Assembly (NCBI GenBank): GCA_002368155.1
Contig: AP018181.1
Location: 248,001 to 312,000, forward strand
Reading direction: 5' to 3'
DNA from: Nostoc carneum NIES-2107
Lineage (GTDB): Bacteria; Cyanobacteriota; Cyanobacteriia; Cyanobacteriales; Nostocaceae
Length of the DNA stretch: 64,000 bases
The position numbers were made by a program, and so were the translations under genes. Position 1 is the stretch's first letter. Each line of letters begins with the position of its first letter. The notes under the pieces are model-generated. The model did not search any database, had not been told where the DNA came from, and saw only the letters and a program-made list of their open reading frames with translations. Shown piece by piece: positions 56,201 through 63,104 of the stretch.

Positions 56201-56351
56201 ACAAGTAATTGCAGCTTTAAAAAATTCCAACTGCTATCAAGTTTTAGATGATGAATGGGAAAGATATCGCAACTCTTTTAAACTTCTGTGGCACTGTGCA
56301 GAAAATATGGATTATTTAGAATTTTATCGAGTTTGGCATCTTGAGAGTTGA
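53280..56351 (+). CDS. NACHT NTPase with HEAT repeats (NLR-like STAND protein)
   Basis: A 1023-aa protein. The N-terminal adaptor-like domain (1-150, MARASYGPEAKKRSRRLLEVLL to WESRRPEK) is known to me from many Nostocales NACHT and WD40 proteins. The NACHT ATPase follows: P-loop GEPGAGKTTLLQ near 278-289, Walker B VWLLLDAVDE near 362, and ARIILTCRLNVW. A winged-helix/helical region runs to about 640 (FYHPTFQEYFAAQAV), then HEAT repeats (RRKAAYSLGKID, WNAAYSLGKIF) from about 700. Family knowledge: such proteins are nucleotide switches, many in antiviral defence. No separate effector domain is visible. Odd: two Ser/Pro tracts are encoded by nine-base tandem repeats (53731-53822 and 55101-55154). 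I prefer the ATG at 53280. Confidence 0.88.
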   Translation: MARASYGPEAKKRSRRLLEVLLAYANDALDCSDEASLDALRSQIQTRWLSENRLVVRTKVRFLQTLTNLAAGEGQLNAEQIKEALKRFTDFLEILEDNRPSRSGSETWHFTLNLWCDRQDIAANLQKFDIHWESRRPEKSKQVTRGQGEANSPPSPLSPSSPLSPSSPSPPSSPSSSSSSPDWKQLCRDALTAQNHQRLTTNPLTSADGVSFELNQVYVPLGLVERKQRLRQGGDVTPQDGSRLYEPEDSEMTQSFNPDEFIQQLLGAQDSQRIAILGEPGAGKTTLLQKIAAWILDNTEDLPVWVSLADLQGKTLEQYLIQDWLPTALRKLRVSEEVEEAFCEQFNQGRVWLLLDAVDEMALESSQALTKIASFLTGWVADARIILTCRLNVWDGGKNALQAFKVYRNLNFSYGTEFSFGSKSASNQVGEFIQHWFQDNPACGESLQAELNQPERRRLKDAVKNPLRLALLCRTWGLAQGRLATTKAMLYEQFVESIYEWKQDRFPTTSSQRQQLNRALGELALLAISQEKTKFRLRHRFVSQVLGASDDGLFQLALQLGWLNQVGISETQGEKVYAFYHPTFQEYFAAQAVTDWHFFLNHTLHLNPSPSSPSSPSSPSSPSPPSYLIFAPQWREVILLWLGRDDIPQTHKEEFIQALIEFNDNCGGYYDYQAYFVAAQGIAEFADCQKADEIVQQLVKWRFGYGDFQDEKPWRYPAPIVECARVALLKTDRPKAIAALENYISSSQNDFVIWNAAYSLGKIFDPGNKIAIAKLEQLVKTMRYDTVRWQLAYSLARVDAGNQNAIAALVEIIATSKNESTRRKAAYSLGKIDPQNFIAISTLKEIATSAIDSSQSRQALENLATLQGDELPKSAPVSPTSSFHQHRRNKRKQKSGASNYFSINSKISELIRGISASEDEDTQRRRAYKLAQLNPGNPIALTTLLQLMESTASISLHKRAADNLKETILNEQLPQVIAALKNSNCYQVLDDEWERYRNSFKLLWHCAENMDYLEFYRVWHLES
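53731..53822 (+). repeat. In-frame 9-bp STRR tract inside the NACHT gene, first
   Basis: TCTCCCTCA/TCTCCCTTA units (9 bp) encode a roughly 30-residue Ser/Pro linker between the adaptor and NACHT domains. The same unit occurs between genes (17306-17330, 57944-57968). Confidence 0.9.
55101..55154 (+). repeat. In-frame 9-bp STRR tract inside the NACHT gene, second
   Basis: TCTCCCTCA and TCCCCCTCA units encode about 18 Ser/Pro residues between the NACHT-associated helical region (HTLHLNP) and the next conserved block (YLIFAPQWREVILLWLG). Confidence 0.9.
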
Positions 56352-56376
56352 TCAATTAGCTAAATTACATCTATTT

Positions 56377-56473
56377 ATACCAATTTGAAAAAAGAATGCG
56401 ACAGATTGTAGGGGCACGGCACGCCGTGCCCTCTAGAATATATTGATGTGTCGCAAACATTATTTAAATTAAT
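56377..56473 (+). repeat. MITE-like dispersed element, copy E
   Basis: Copy with intact left end and perfect central palindrome GGGCACGGCACGCCGTGCCC. The right end is diverged (TTTAAATTAATAA instead of TTTGAATTGGTAT). It sits 26 bp after the NACHT stop. Confidence 0.82.
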
Positions 56474-56498
56474 AAGTAGGGAGGCATAATTATTTGTA

Positions 56499-56590
56499 TG
56501 ATGGGTTAGCGATAGCGTAACCCATGCGGGTGTTGGGTTACCCTACGGGAAGCCGCTGCGCGTCTACGTGCCTCAACCCAACCTACATCC
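56499..56590. repeat. Dispersed GGGTTAGCGATAGCGTAACCC repeat with GC-rich tail
   Basis: The left palindrome is the GGGTTA variant of the GATGCGTTA element. It is followed by GGGTTGGGTTACCC-like and AAGCCGCTGCGCGTCTACG segments typical of cyanobacterial dispersed repeats. Confidence 0.65.
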
Positions 56591-57094
56591 ATCTTATATT
56601 TAATTCCAACCAGGTACTTATAATAAGTTAAATTTTTGTCAATTCAAAGCCGAAGTATAAAGTACTAATAAAGCTGGAAAGCAATCCTGCTCATAACATC
56701 TCCATCACAAGTGAAAAATAGTGTCAATTACCGTATTCATCAGGCGAAAATTTCAAATAGCCAGAAGTCAGCAATTAACAGTTTTTCAGCTATTTATCTA
56801 TAGCCAAACCCCTAAACTAAATACGAAAATTTCTCTTCTCTAACCCATAGTACAGCACAGCATAAATCAACAGAGTATACTTACAGGTTCTCCGTTAGTA
56901 CTTGCCATTATCTTATTGAGCCAAAATTTATAGAGCTTTTACCCACTCTCACTTCATCATTTTTTGGTTAATTATACTTAGATAATAGAATATAATTACT
57001 TACAAACTAACCATATTTATGACACAGTGTTGTCATAACATTGTCAACGCCAAGTGCTATCTTGAATGAAGATAGATTTTTAGACTCATTCTAC

Positions 57095-57119
57095 AGGCAG
57101 GTTATCCTGCCTTTTTTTT
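57095..57119 (+). terminator. Strong orphan Rho-independent terminator
   Basis: AGGCAGG-TTAT-CCTGCCT followed by eight T residues. No gene ends upstream on this strand (the nearest stop is 744 bp back), which points to an unannotated small RNA ending here. Confidence 0.8.
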
Positions 57120-57489
57120 CAGGATGAAACATAAGATTCTTCCAAATAAAAATAATCAATCACTTTGGTAAGCCAGGGAACTAGAGTAAGCAGTCCCAAT
57201 GAAAAAAATTCATTACCATCCATGAAAGTCGAGACGGGGATTTGTACTCAGCACTTTCAAGCTAGAGGCGGAAGAATACAATTACAGACTTCACTATGAA
57301 AACTGAAAAAGCTTGCTTATATACGTTCTTATGTATTTAAACGTATCTCAACATCTAATAGTGGTTTAACTGCGCGCTGGTTGATTTACCGATATTAACT
57401 TATGTAAAGAATATGCGATCGCACATCTAAATTTATCAAGCCATATAACTAAACGGTTAAATAGCCATCATAAATAATAAATATAAAAC

Positions 57490-57517
57490 ATCCTACTCAC
57501 AATTAAATGAGTAGGAT
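57490..57517. repeat. Hairpin ATCCTACTCA / TGAGTAGGAT
   Basis: Ten-base perfect arms with an 8-nt A/T loop. On the reverse strand it is followed by GTTTTAT, so it could end a reverse-strand transcript. Confidence 0.5.
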
Positions 57518-57995
57518 TGGAAGCAAAATATTTCTTTAAACCCAAGTCTTATTTTACACTTATATTTCGCAAAATAGCAGAGGGGTATTACCCCTCAATT
57601 TATTTGAGATTAACATCATAATCTTTCATTCCTCAGATAGATTGACAGCCACAGAAATTTCATATTTAAAAACAAATAAACCACTCAAAAACACGTTTTA
57701 GTAGTGCTATAAGCAAATGTAAGTAGATGCTTATTTATAGTTCAGATTTCTAGATAATCTCAAGATTAGATTTGCTGCTTGAGCCAATATAAATCACATC
57801 ACTGCATCTAAATTTTGGGTTCAAAAGAGCTTAAGTTGTTTTGTATTTGGTGTTGAGGATTTGGTGTTTGGCGTTTGTAAGAGGCAATAAGGGATAGGAA
57901 ACAGGGCATTATTTGTAATTTTGAATTTTGGATTATTTTTCTCCCTGATCTTTCATCTCCCTCATCCCAATTACTAGTACCTATACTTACAATTT

Positions 57996-58778
57996 CTATT
58001 GCGCGCCTAACATTTGTAAGATTTTTTCTGCTTGATCTAAATCGCCAACAAGTCGGCGAATGGGATGGGGCCAAACTTTAACTAAGGTGGGAGTAGCGCT
58101 AACCTGATCGATTTCCGCCTGTTCAGGATTAGTTAACACATCAACTACTTTTAAAGTGTAAGGTTGTCCCAGCGATCGCTCTAGTAGTTCATGTAAATTA
58201 TGTAAAATGCGTTCCGTATTTGCACTATGCCCAGCCACAAACAGCCGCAGTACATAGGCTTGGGTTTTTAGTTGGAAACTCTGTGTTGTTGTGGCAACTT
58301 GATGGTACTTCTGTATTGATTCCGCATCTAAGCGCACAATTAAGTCATGGTCTTCCCAAAGCTGCGGAAAGGAGGAACGATAAGTAGCTAGTACCATGCG
58401 ATCGCACAAACCATCAACCCAAGGCGCAGCTTGCCATGCTAAATCCCCTGTGCCAAAAATCGCGTTAAGCACAGCTTGATGTCGTAAAACTGCTGGATAA
58501 GCTTCCGCAAAGGTTCGTACTTGTTTAGTGCGCGGATCTAACCAGTGATCCACTGTTGCTGTGTAGCAAGGTACTAAAAAATGTGGGGGTTCTGATAGAT
58601 CCAAAATTTCCTGCAAAGCAGCACACAGCTGTAAATGCCATCTCCCTTGTTTACTAGGGTCGATGCAATAAATTAAATCGCCGCCAGGTGTAAATAAGGC
58701 AATACCCTTAAACAGCTGGGTTTTAGATAGTTTATCTGTATTCAAATCAGTTTCTGGAACTACATCACTCCACAACAA
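57996..58778 (-). CDS. KaiB-fold domain protein adjacent to pilT
   Basis: A 260-aa protein whose last ~90 residues (171-258) are a KaiB/SasA-N-type thioredoxin-fold domain: YVLRLFVAGHSANTERILHNLHELLERSLG, then YTLKVVDVLTNPEQAEIDQVSATPTLVKVWPHPIRRLVGDL. The N-terminal ~165 residues (KGIALFTPGGDLIYCIDP, FLVPCYTATVDHWLDPRTKQV) form a separate cysteine-containing domain I do not recognise. KaiB-like domains mediate clock or redox protein contacts. It follows pilT on the same strand after 63 bp, so a link of pilus motility with clock or light input is suggested. No ATG lies at the front: the only usable start in the repeat-disturbed region is TTG 58778, so the exact N-terminus is uncertain. Confidence 0.78.
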   Translation of the reverse strand: MLWSDVVPETDLNTDKLSKTQLFKGIALFTPGGDLIYCIDPSKQGRWHLQLCAALQEILDLSEPPHFLVPCYTATVDHWLDPRTKQVRTFAEAYPAVLRHQAVLNAIFGTGDLAWQAAPWVDGLCDRMVLATYRSSFPQLWEDHDLIVRLDAESIQKYHQVATTTQSFQLKTQAYVLRLFVAGHSANTERILHNLHELLERSLGQPYTLKVVDVLTNPEQAEIDQVSATPTLVKVWPHPIRRLVGDLDQAEKILQMLGAQ

Positions 58779-58841
58779 AAAGTAAAAAGTAAAAAATTTT
58801 GTTTTTTACCTTTTACTTTTTACTTTACTTATTTACTTTAA
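58779..58841. repeat. Inverted short-repeat spacer (AAAAAGT / ACTTTTT)
   Basis: AAAGTAAAAAGTAAAAAA and its near complement TTTTTTACCTTTTACTTT face each other around TTTTG, giving an A/T hairpin in the whole pilT-KaiB-like gene spacer. Confidence 0.7.
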
Positions 58842-60182
58842 CTAAACTCTTCCTCGGAGGAATTGAGCCATTTCATTCGGAGTGGGTGACATCTCTAAGG
58901 CTGTTTCCTCAGTAATGCGTCCATCTTGATACAGGTTATACAACGACTGATTCATTGTGATCATGCCATCAAAGCTGGCTTGCTTCATGAGTTCAGTAAT
59001 TTCGTCATATTTCCCATCTTTAATCCATTCTTTAATGGCCTCAGTATTAATCAGGATATCGTGGAATGCCGCCCGCTTACCATCTGTCGTCCGGCATAGC
59101 CCTTGGGCAATTACTGCTACTAAAGACTCGGAAATTGCCACCCGCATAGCATCTTGTTCTTCACCTGAGTAGAGGTTAAGTATCCGTTCAATGGTTTTTA
59201 CAGCGCTATTGGTGTGCAAGGTTCCCATGACTAAGTGACCTGTCTGAGCAGCTTTTAGCGCGGTGTTGACTGTTTCTTTATCCCGCATTTCACCCACCAG
59301 AATTAAATCTGGATCTTCCCGCAAGGCTGCTTTTAAGGCATTATCAAACTTGCGGGTGTGCATTCCCACTTCCCGTTGTTTAATCAACGATTTTTGGCTT
59401 TTGTGGACAAATTCAATGGGGTCTTCGATGGTAATGATATGCTTAGGCATCTCTTTGTTGATGTAGTCAATCATTGCTGCCATCGTTGTGGATTTACCAG
59501 AACCTGTAGGCCCAGTTACCAGAATTAAACCTTTGTGAGCATGACAAATTTCCCGAAAAATCGGCGGTAATCTTAACTGCTCCATTGTTAAGATTTTTAA
59601 CGGAATTAACCGCAGTACCATTGCATAGCCTTTGAGCGAGTCAAAGATATTAATCCGCACCCGGGCAAATTCATACTGAGTTGCACCGTCAAATTCTAAA
59701 TATTCTTCAAAGCGCTTAATTTCAGCTTCCGTTAAAACTTCCCGCATCCAACTAACAAAAGTATCTTTATCAGTTTCTGGATGATTGGTTTTCTCAATTT
59801 CGCCCCGGTTGCGGAAACGTGGAGTTTCACCTACACCCAAGTGAATATCAGAAAATCCTTTTTCATAAGCTTCTTCAATCAGCTTCTCTAATGTCAGAGT
59901 CGGAGTAGTTTTGGGACTCGGAACGGTAGGCATTGGTGGTGGTGTGCCAGGACGATGGGCCATTGCTGGGGGTGCAGCTGGTGGCGGTGGCGCAGAGGGT
60001 GGTGGTGGTGCAACTGGTGGTGGCGCAGCCGGAACCCCAGGGTAGTTTGACATATCCAATGTTTGTGTCGCCTGGCGTTGGGTACTCAGCGTCGGTGGCG
60101 GTGGTGCTGGCATTGGCGGTGGCATTGGCGGCACATTACGTGGAGCTGGATTAGAAGTAGATGGACGCTGTAGGTCTGTCAT
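58842..60182 (-). CDS. pilT: Type IV pilus retraction ATPase PilT
   Basis: A 446-aa secretion ATPase. An unusual proline-rich, PPPP-bearing N-terminal extension (1 to about 92) precedes the PilT core. The core shows Walker A GPTGSGKST near 222-230, the Asp box ITIEDPIEFVH, Walker B DLILVGEMRD near 290-300, and the His box GHLVMGTLHT near 313-322. It depolymerises pili, driving twitching or hormogonium gliding. The proline-rich extension may bind SH3-like or receiver partners; the family minimum is about 350 residues. The KaiB-fold gene follows after 63 bp of inverted CTTTTTA-type repeats. Related in function to hmpF at the other end of the window, though not linked to it. Confidence 0.94.
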   Translation of the reverse strand: MTDLQRPSTSNPAPRNVPPMPPPMPAPPPPTLSTQRQATQTLDMSNYPGVPAAPPPVAPPPPSAPPPPAAPPAMAHRPGTPPPMPTVPSPKTTPTLTLEKLIEEAYEKGFSDIHLGVGETPRFRNRGEIEKTNHPETDKDTFVSWMREVLTEAEIKRFEEYLEFDGATQYEFARVRINIFDSLKGYAMVLRLIPLKILTMEQLRLPPIFREICHAHKGLILVTGPTGSGKSTTMAAMIDYINKEMPKHIITIEDPIEFVHKSQKSLIKQREVGMHTRKFDNALKAALREDPDLILVGEMRDKETVNTALKAAQTGHLVMGTLHTNSAVKTIERILNLYSGEEQDAMRVAISESLVAVIAQGLCRTTDGKRAAFHDILINTEAIKEWIKDGKYDEITELMKQASFDGMITMNQSLYNLYQDGRITEETALEMSPTPNEMAQFLRGRV

Positions 60183-60901
60183 AAATCTTTATAATGAAGC
60201 AGAAAATTCAATTAGCGAAAAACTTACTGATGGATGCCCTCAAGGTGCTTGTAGTACAGGGCTATCGGTGTTTATTTGCTTGATACTGGAAACCCGTATC
60301 CAGTGATTTTTTTTACAACTGTCATGAGTATGTTTTTTTACTAGCTTTATGGCATCTATTAGTTATGTAAAATTTATTAACTAGATATCAACTTGTTTAA
60401 CATACTCAAACCCTTGAAAAGCATCAGTGATATTCCTGCTAATAACAAGTTTTTATTAAGACATATTACTTAAGAGAAAATACTTTATCCTCTCTAAATG
60501 AGAAATTTATTTCCAGCTTGGACAAAACTGGTGATCAATTAACAGCAAAAACACTAGCAGATAATTTCTTCAGCACTATCTGAGAATTATGAGAAGACCT
60601 AGGAATTTTTATAAGAAATGTTAAGCATAAGTGATGTAGATCATTTAGAAGGCATGACTGAAGTGCCTGCCTAAGTTCTTGTATTCCTTTTGATAGATGT
60701 TGATAGTAAGCTTTCTACCTATATATGACTTACGCTTTACATTCATATTTACAAAAAATTAACTGTAAACTTTAGTAACTAAATGCTCATCTTAGCAGTA
60801 GGTTTTTATATACTGAACTTCTAATTGAATAGTTCAGTGTTCTCGCGAAAGTGAGATAAAGCTGAAGTAAAAATCTTGCTGTGTATTTGGGAGGAAAAGT
60901 C
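60183..60901. other. Divergent AT-rich intergenic region
   Basis: About 720 bases between divergent pilT and the small membrane gene. It holds both promoters. A 7-bp inverted repeat ACTGAAC-N13-GTTCAGT (60812-60838) lies 64 bp before the right-hand start and is a candidate operator. No gene. Confidence 0.5.
60812..60838. promoter_or_regulatory. Inverted repeat ACTGAAC-N13-GTTCAGT, possible operator
   Basis: Perfect 7-base arms spaced 13 bases in the promoter region of the 123-aa membrane protein. The binding protein is unknown; the symmetry is the only evidence. Confidence 0.3.
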
Positions 60902-61273
60902 ATGGTTTCGGCAGATAGCTCTAATCTAGGTAAGACCTACTCCTTGTTAATGATCAAAAGTTTTTTGATCTGGACTTTCACGTTGGCAGTATGTTTGTTG
61001 GTTGTCGGGTTCCCACTAGTTGTTTTGATGGCTACGGTCGGGTGTCTGTTGTCGATTGTGTTGCAATCTGTGATGCCTGTAAGTGCAGTTTTATTAGTAG
61101 CAGGTGGTTTGATTTTGTTTAATGTCATGGCAGTTGTTTTAGGTGCCGGGGTGTTAACTGCTAAAGGTGTACATCCAAAACAAATCAAATGGCTTAGCTG
61201 GCTGCATGGAGAAGCAGAACAATTGCATACTTCCGTCTACGCATCTTGTCCATTAACTTGCGAAATCAAATAA
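60902..61273 (+). CDS. Small membrane protein, unknown function
   Basis: A 123-aa protein with three hydrophobic segments (about 17-40, 42-62 and 64-88) and a short hydrophilic C-terminal tail (GVHPKQIKWLSWLHGEAEQLH, ending in two nearby cysteines, CPLTCEIK). I start at ATG 60902 because GGGAGG lies seven bases upstream; the frame could open at a GTG 21 bases earlier, overlapping that site. No family recognised. A strong terminator follows at 61302-61322, and an inverted repeat lies in the promoter, so it is a regulated single gene. Divergent from pilT. Confidence 0.72.
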   Translation: MVSADSSNLGKTYSLLMIKSFLIWTFTLAVCLLVVGFPLVVLMATVGCLLSIVLQSVMPVSAVLLVAGGLILFNVMAVVLGAGVLTAKGVHPKQIKWLSWLHGEAEQLHTSVYASCPLTCEIK

Positions 61274-61301
61274 TTGCTAACTTCGACAAACAGTACATCT
61301 G

Positions 61302-61322
61302 CCCGGTTCAGCCGGGTTTTTT
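61302..61322 (+). terminator. Rho-independent terminator of the 123-aa gene
   Basis: CCCGG-TTCAG-CCGGG stem followed by six T residues, 28 bp after the stop codon. Confidence 0.85.
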
Positions 61323-61495
61323 CATGTTTATTTGGTGTTAGGAATATATGAATAAATATGAAGTAGGGTGTGTGATGCCAAAGGCTAACGCACCTTAAAT
61401 TTTGCTCGCACCTTAAATTTGCTGCTACCCTACTTGATAGCGATAACATACTCTACAATTTAATTTTCTTAATAGTCGTTTGTCATGATTACCTT

Positions 61496-61557
61496 TGACC
61501 ATTAACCCTTGACCCTTAACCCTTAACCCTTAACCCTTGACCCTTGACCCTTGACCA
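61496..61557. repeat. Heptamer STRR (CCCTTAA/CCCTTGA units)
   Basis: About eight 7-bp units lie just before the wecB-type start, so its ribosome binding site is repeat DNA. The remaining 220 bases to the left gene show only the terminator and a short GCACCTTAAATTT direct repeat. Confidence 0.9.
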
Positions 61558-61564
61558 ATAACTA

Positions 61565-62680
61565 ATGACTAATCAAAAACGAGTTTATATAATCTTAGGT
61601 ACTCGTCCAGAAGCAATTAAACTAGCTCCTGTAATTCAAGTATTTCAAAGGTCACAAGATTTTGAGTCACAAGTAATTTTGACTGGACAGCATCGTGAAA
61701 TGGTGGAGCAAGTGATGCAGCTGTTCAGCCTTAAAGCCGATGGAAACTTAGAGATTATGCAGCCTCAGCAATCTTTAAGTGATATTACCTGTCGCAGTCT
61801 GCGCGGGTTGGAAACGTTATTTAATGAAAGTAAGCCAGACTTAGTCATAGTACAGGGAGATACTACAACAGCTTTTGCTGCAGCTTTGGCAGCTTTTTAT
61901 CAAAAAATTCCTGTAGGCCATGTAGAAGCAGGATTAAGAACTGATGACATATTTAATCCTTACCCAGAAGAAGCGAATCGTCGCCTAATTTCGCAAATTA
62001 CACAATTGCACTTTGCACCTACGCCATTGGCTGTGGAAAATTTACAGCGTTCTGGTGTGTTGGGTGAAGTTCACTTAACAGGTAATACGGTAATTGATGC
62101 GCTGTTAAATGTGGCTGCAATTGAGCCAGCTTGCAATATTCCTGGTTTAGAGTGGTCATCATATCGCACATTGCTGGCTACTGTGCATCGCCGGGAGAAT
62201 TGGGGAGAACCACTACAAGGAATTGCTCAGGGGTTTTTACAGATATTAGATAAATTTCCTGATACAGCACTACTTTTACCATTACACCGCAACCCTACAG
62301 TCAGGGAGCCATTACAGGCGCTGTTAGGAAATCATCCCCGCATATTTTTGACAGAACCTTTAGACTATAAGGAATTAGTCGGCGCGATCGCGCGATCGCA
62401 TTTCTTGCTAACTGATTCTGGTGGTTTGCAAGAAGAAGCACCCAGCCTCGGTAAGCCTGTACTAGTTCTGCGAGAAACTACAGAAAGGCCAGAAGCGGTG
62501 ACGGCGGGTACAGCTAAACTTGTAGGAACTGAAACTGAGAATATTGTGGCAGCGGCGGCGGAGTTACTCAGCAACCCCGTAGCTTACGACACAATGGCAA
62601 ACGCTATCAATCCTTTTGGCGATGGTAAAGCAAGCGATCGCATTTTACAAATCGTCAAAAATTACTTTCAATCTCATTGA
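61565..62680 (+). CDS. wecB: UDP-N-acetylglucosamine 2-epimerase (non-hydrolysing)
   Basis: A 371-aa GT-B-fold epimerase with the family motifs IILGTRPEAIKLAPVI (9-24), GQHREM (about 42-47), VQGDTTTAFAAALAAFY (about 97-113), GHVEAGLRTDDIFNPYPEEANR (about 118-139), TVHRRENWG (about 208-216) and LTDSGGLQEEAPSLGKPVLVLRETTERPE near 281-306. It interconverts UDP-GlcNAc and UDP-ManNAc for envelope polysaccharides. All substrate-binding residues that I can recognise appear to be kept. The gene stands alone here; no other sugar-nucleotide gene adjoins. Start ATG 61565. The promoter must lie within or before the heptamer array. Confidence 0.95.
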   Translation: MTNQKRVYIILGTRPEAIKLAPVIQVFQRSQDFESQVILTGQHREMVEQVMQLFSLKADGNLEIMQPQQSLSDITCRSLRGLETLFNESKPDLVIVQGDTTTAFAAALAAFYQKIPVGHVEAGLRTDDIFNPYPEEANRRLISQITQLHFAPTPLAVENLQRSGVLGEVHLTGNTVIDALLNVAAIEPACNIPGLEWSSYRTLLATVHRRENWGEPLQGIAQGFLQILDKFPDTALLLPLHRNPTVREPLQALLGNHPRIFLTEPLDYKELVGAIARSHFLLTDSGGLQEEAPSLGKPVLVLRETTERPEAVTAGTAKLVGTETENIVAAAAELLSNPVAYDTMANAINPFGDGKASDRILQIVKNYFQSH

Positions 62681-63104
62681 AACTTGAAAATGTGACATTG
62701 GGCAAGAAATAACTCTTGCCCCTTTAGCCTTATATTTCTGCATCTTCTGCTCACTATTTTGTTAGTTGCAAGTTCCTAAGCTATTGTGCTTATAAACAAT
62801 TAACAGCCGATAGAAGAGGATTAACGCAGATATAGAGCCTTAGTGGCTACTCTCCGAGTTCTCTGAATGAGTAACCGCAGGGTAGGCAGATAAATTTGTA
62901 CTTCAATAGTTAGAAACTAAATATAGAAATCATCGTATTTTATCTTTGTTCCTTCTCTCTTGTGCCCTTTCTAATACCACTTTGAAAAAAGAATGCGACA
63001 GATTGTAGGGGCAAGGCACTGCCTTGCCCTCTAGAATATATTGATGCAAACAATATTTGATTAGGTATAAGCCAGTATTTTCAGGAATTAACCCAGATTT
63101 TTAT
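62681..63104. other. Intergenic region with MITE-like copy F
   Basis: About 420 bases. Plain AT-rich DNA to 62970, then MITE-like copy F, then 36 bases to the kinase start. A short GGGCAAGA/TCTTGCCC hairpin (about 62700-62721) can terminate the epimerase gene. Confidence 0.55.
62974..63068 (+). repeat. MITE-like dispersed element, copy F
   Basis: Ends ATACCACTTT / GATTAGGTAT, diverged from the others. Central palindrome GGGCAAGGCACTGCCTTGCCC with the A-T replacement on both arms, as in copy B. Confidence 0.82.

Larger units (their letters stand above)
56352..57995. other. 1.6-kb gene-free region
   Basis: The longest space in the window. Left: MITE-like copy E, then a GC-rich dispersed repeat with GGGTTA palindromes (56499-56590). 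Middle: AT-rich DNA with the orphan terminator at 57095-57119. Right: two hairpins (57490-57517, 57580-57596) and, near 57840-57930, degenerate TTTGGTGTT-like short repeats. No ORF with protein-like character was found in any frame. Confidence 0.6.
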
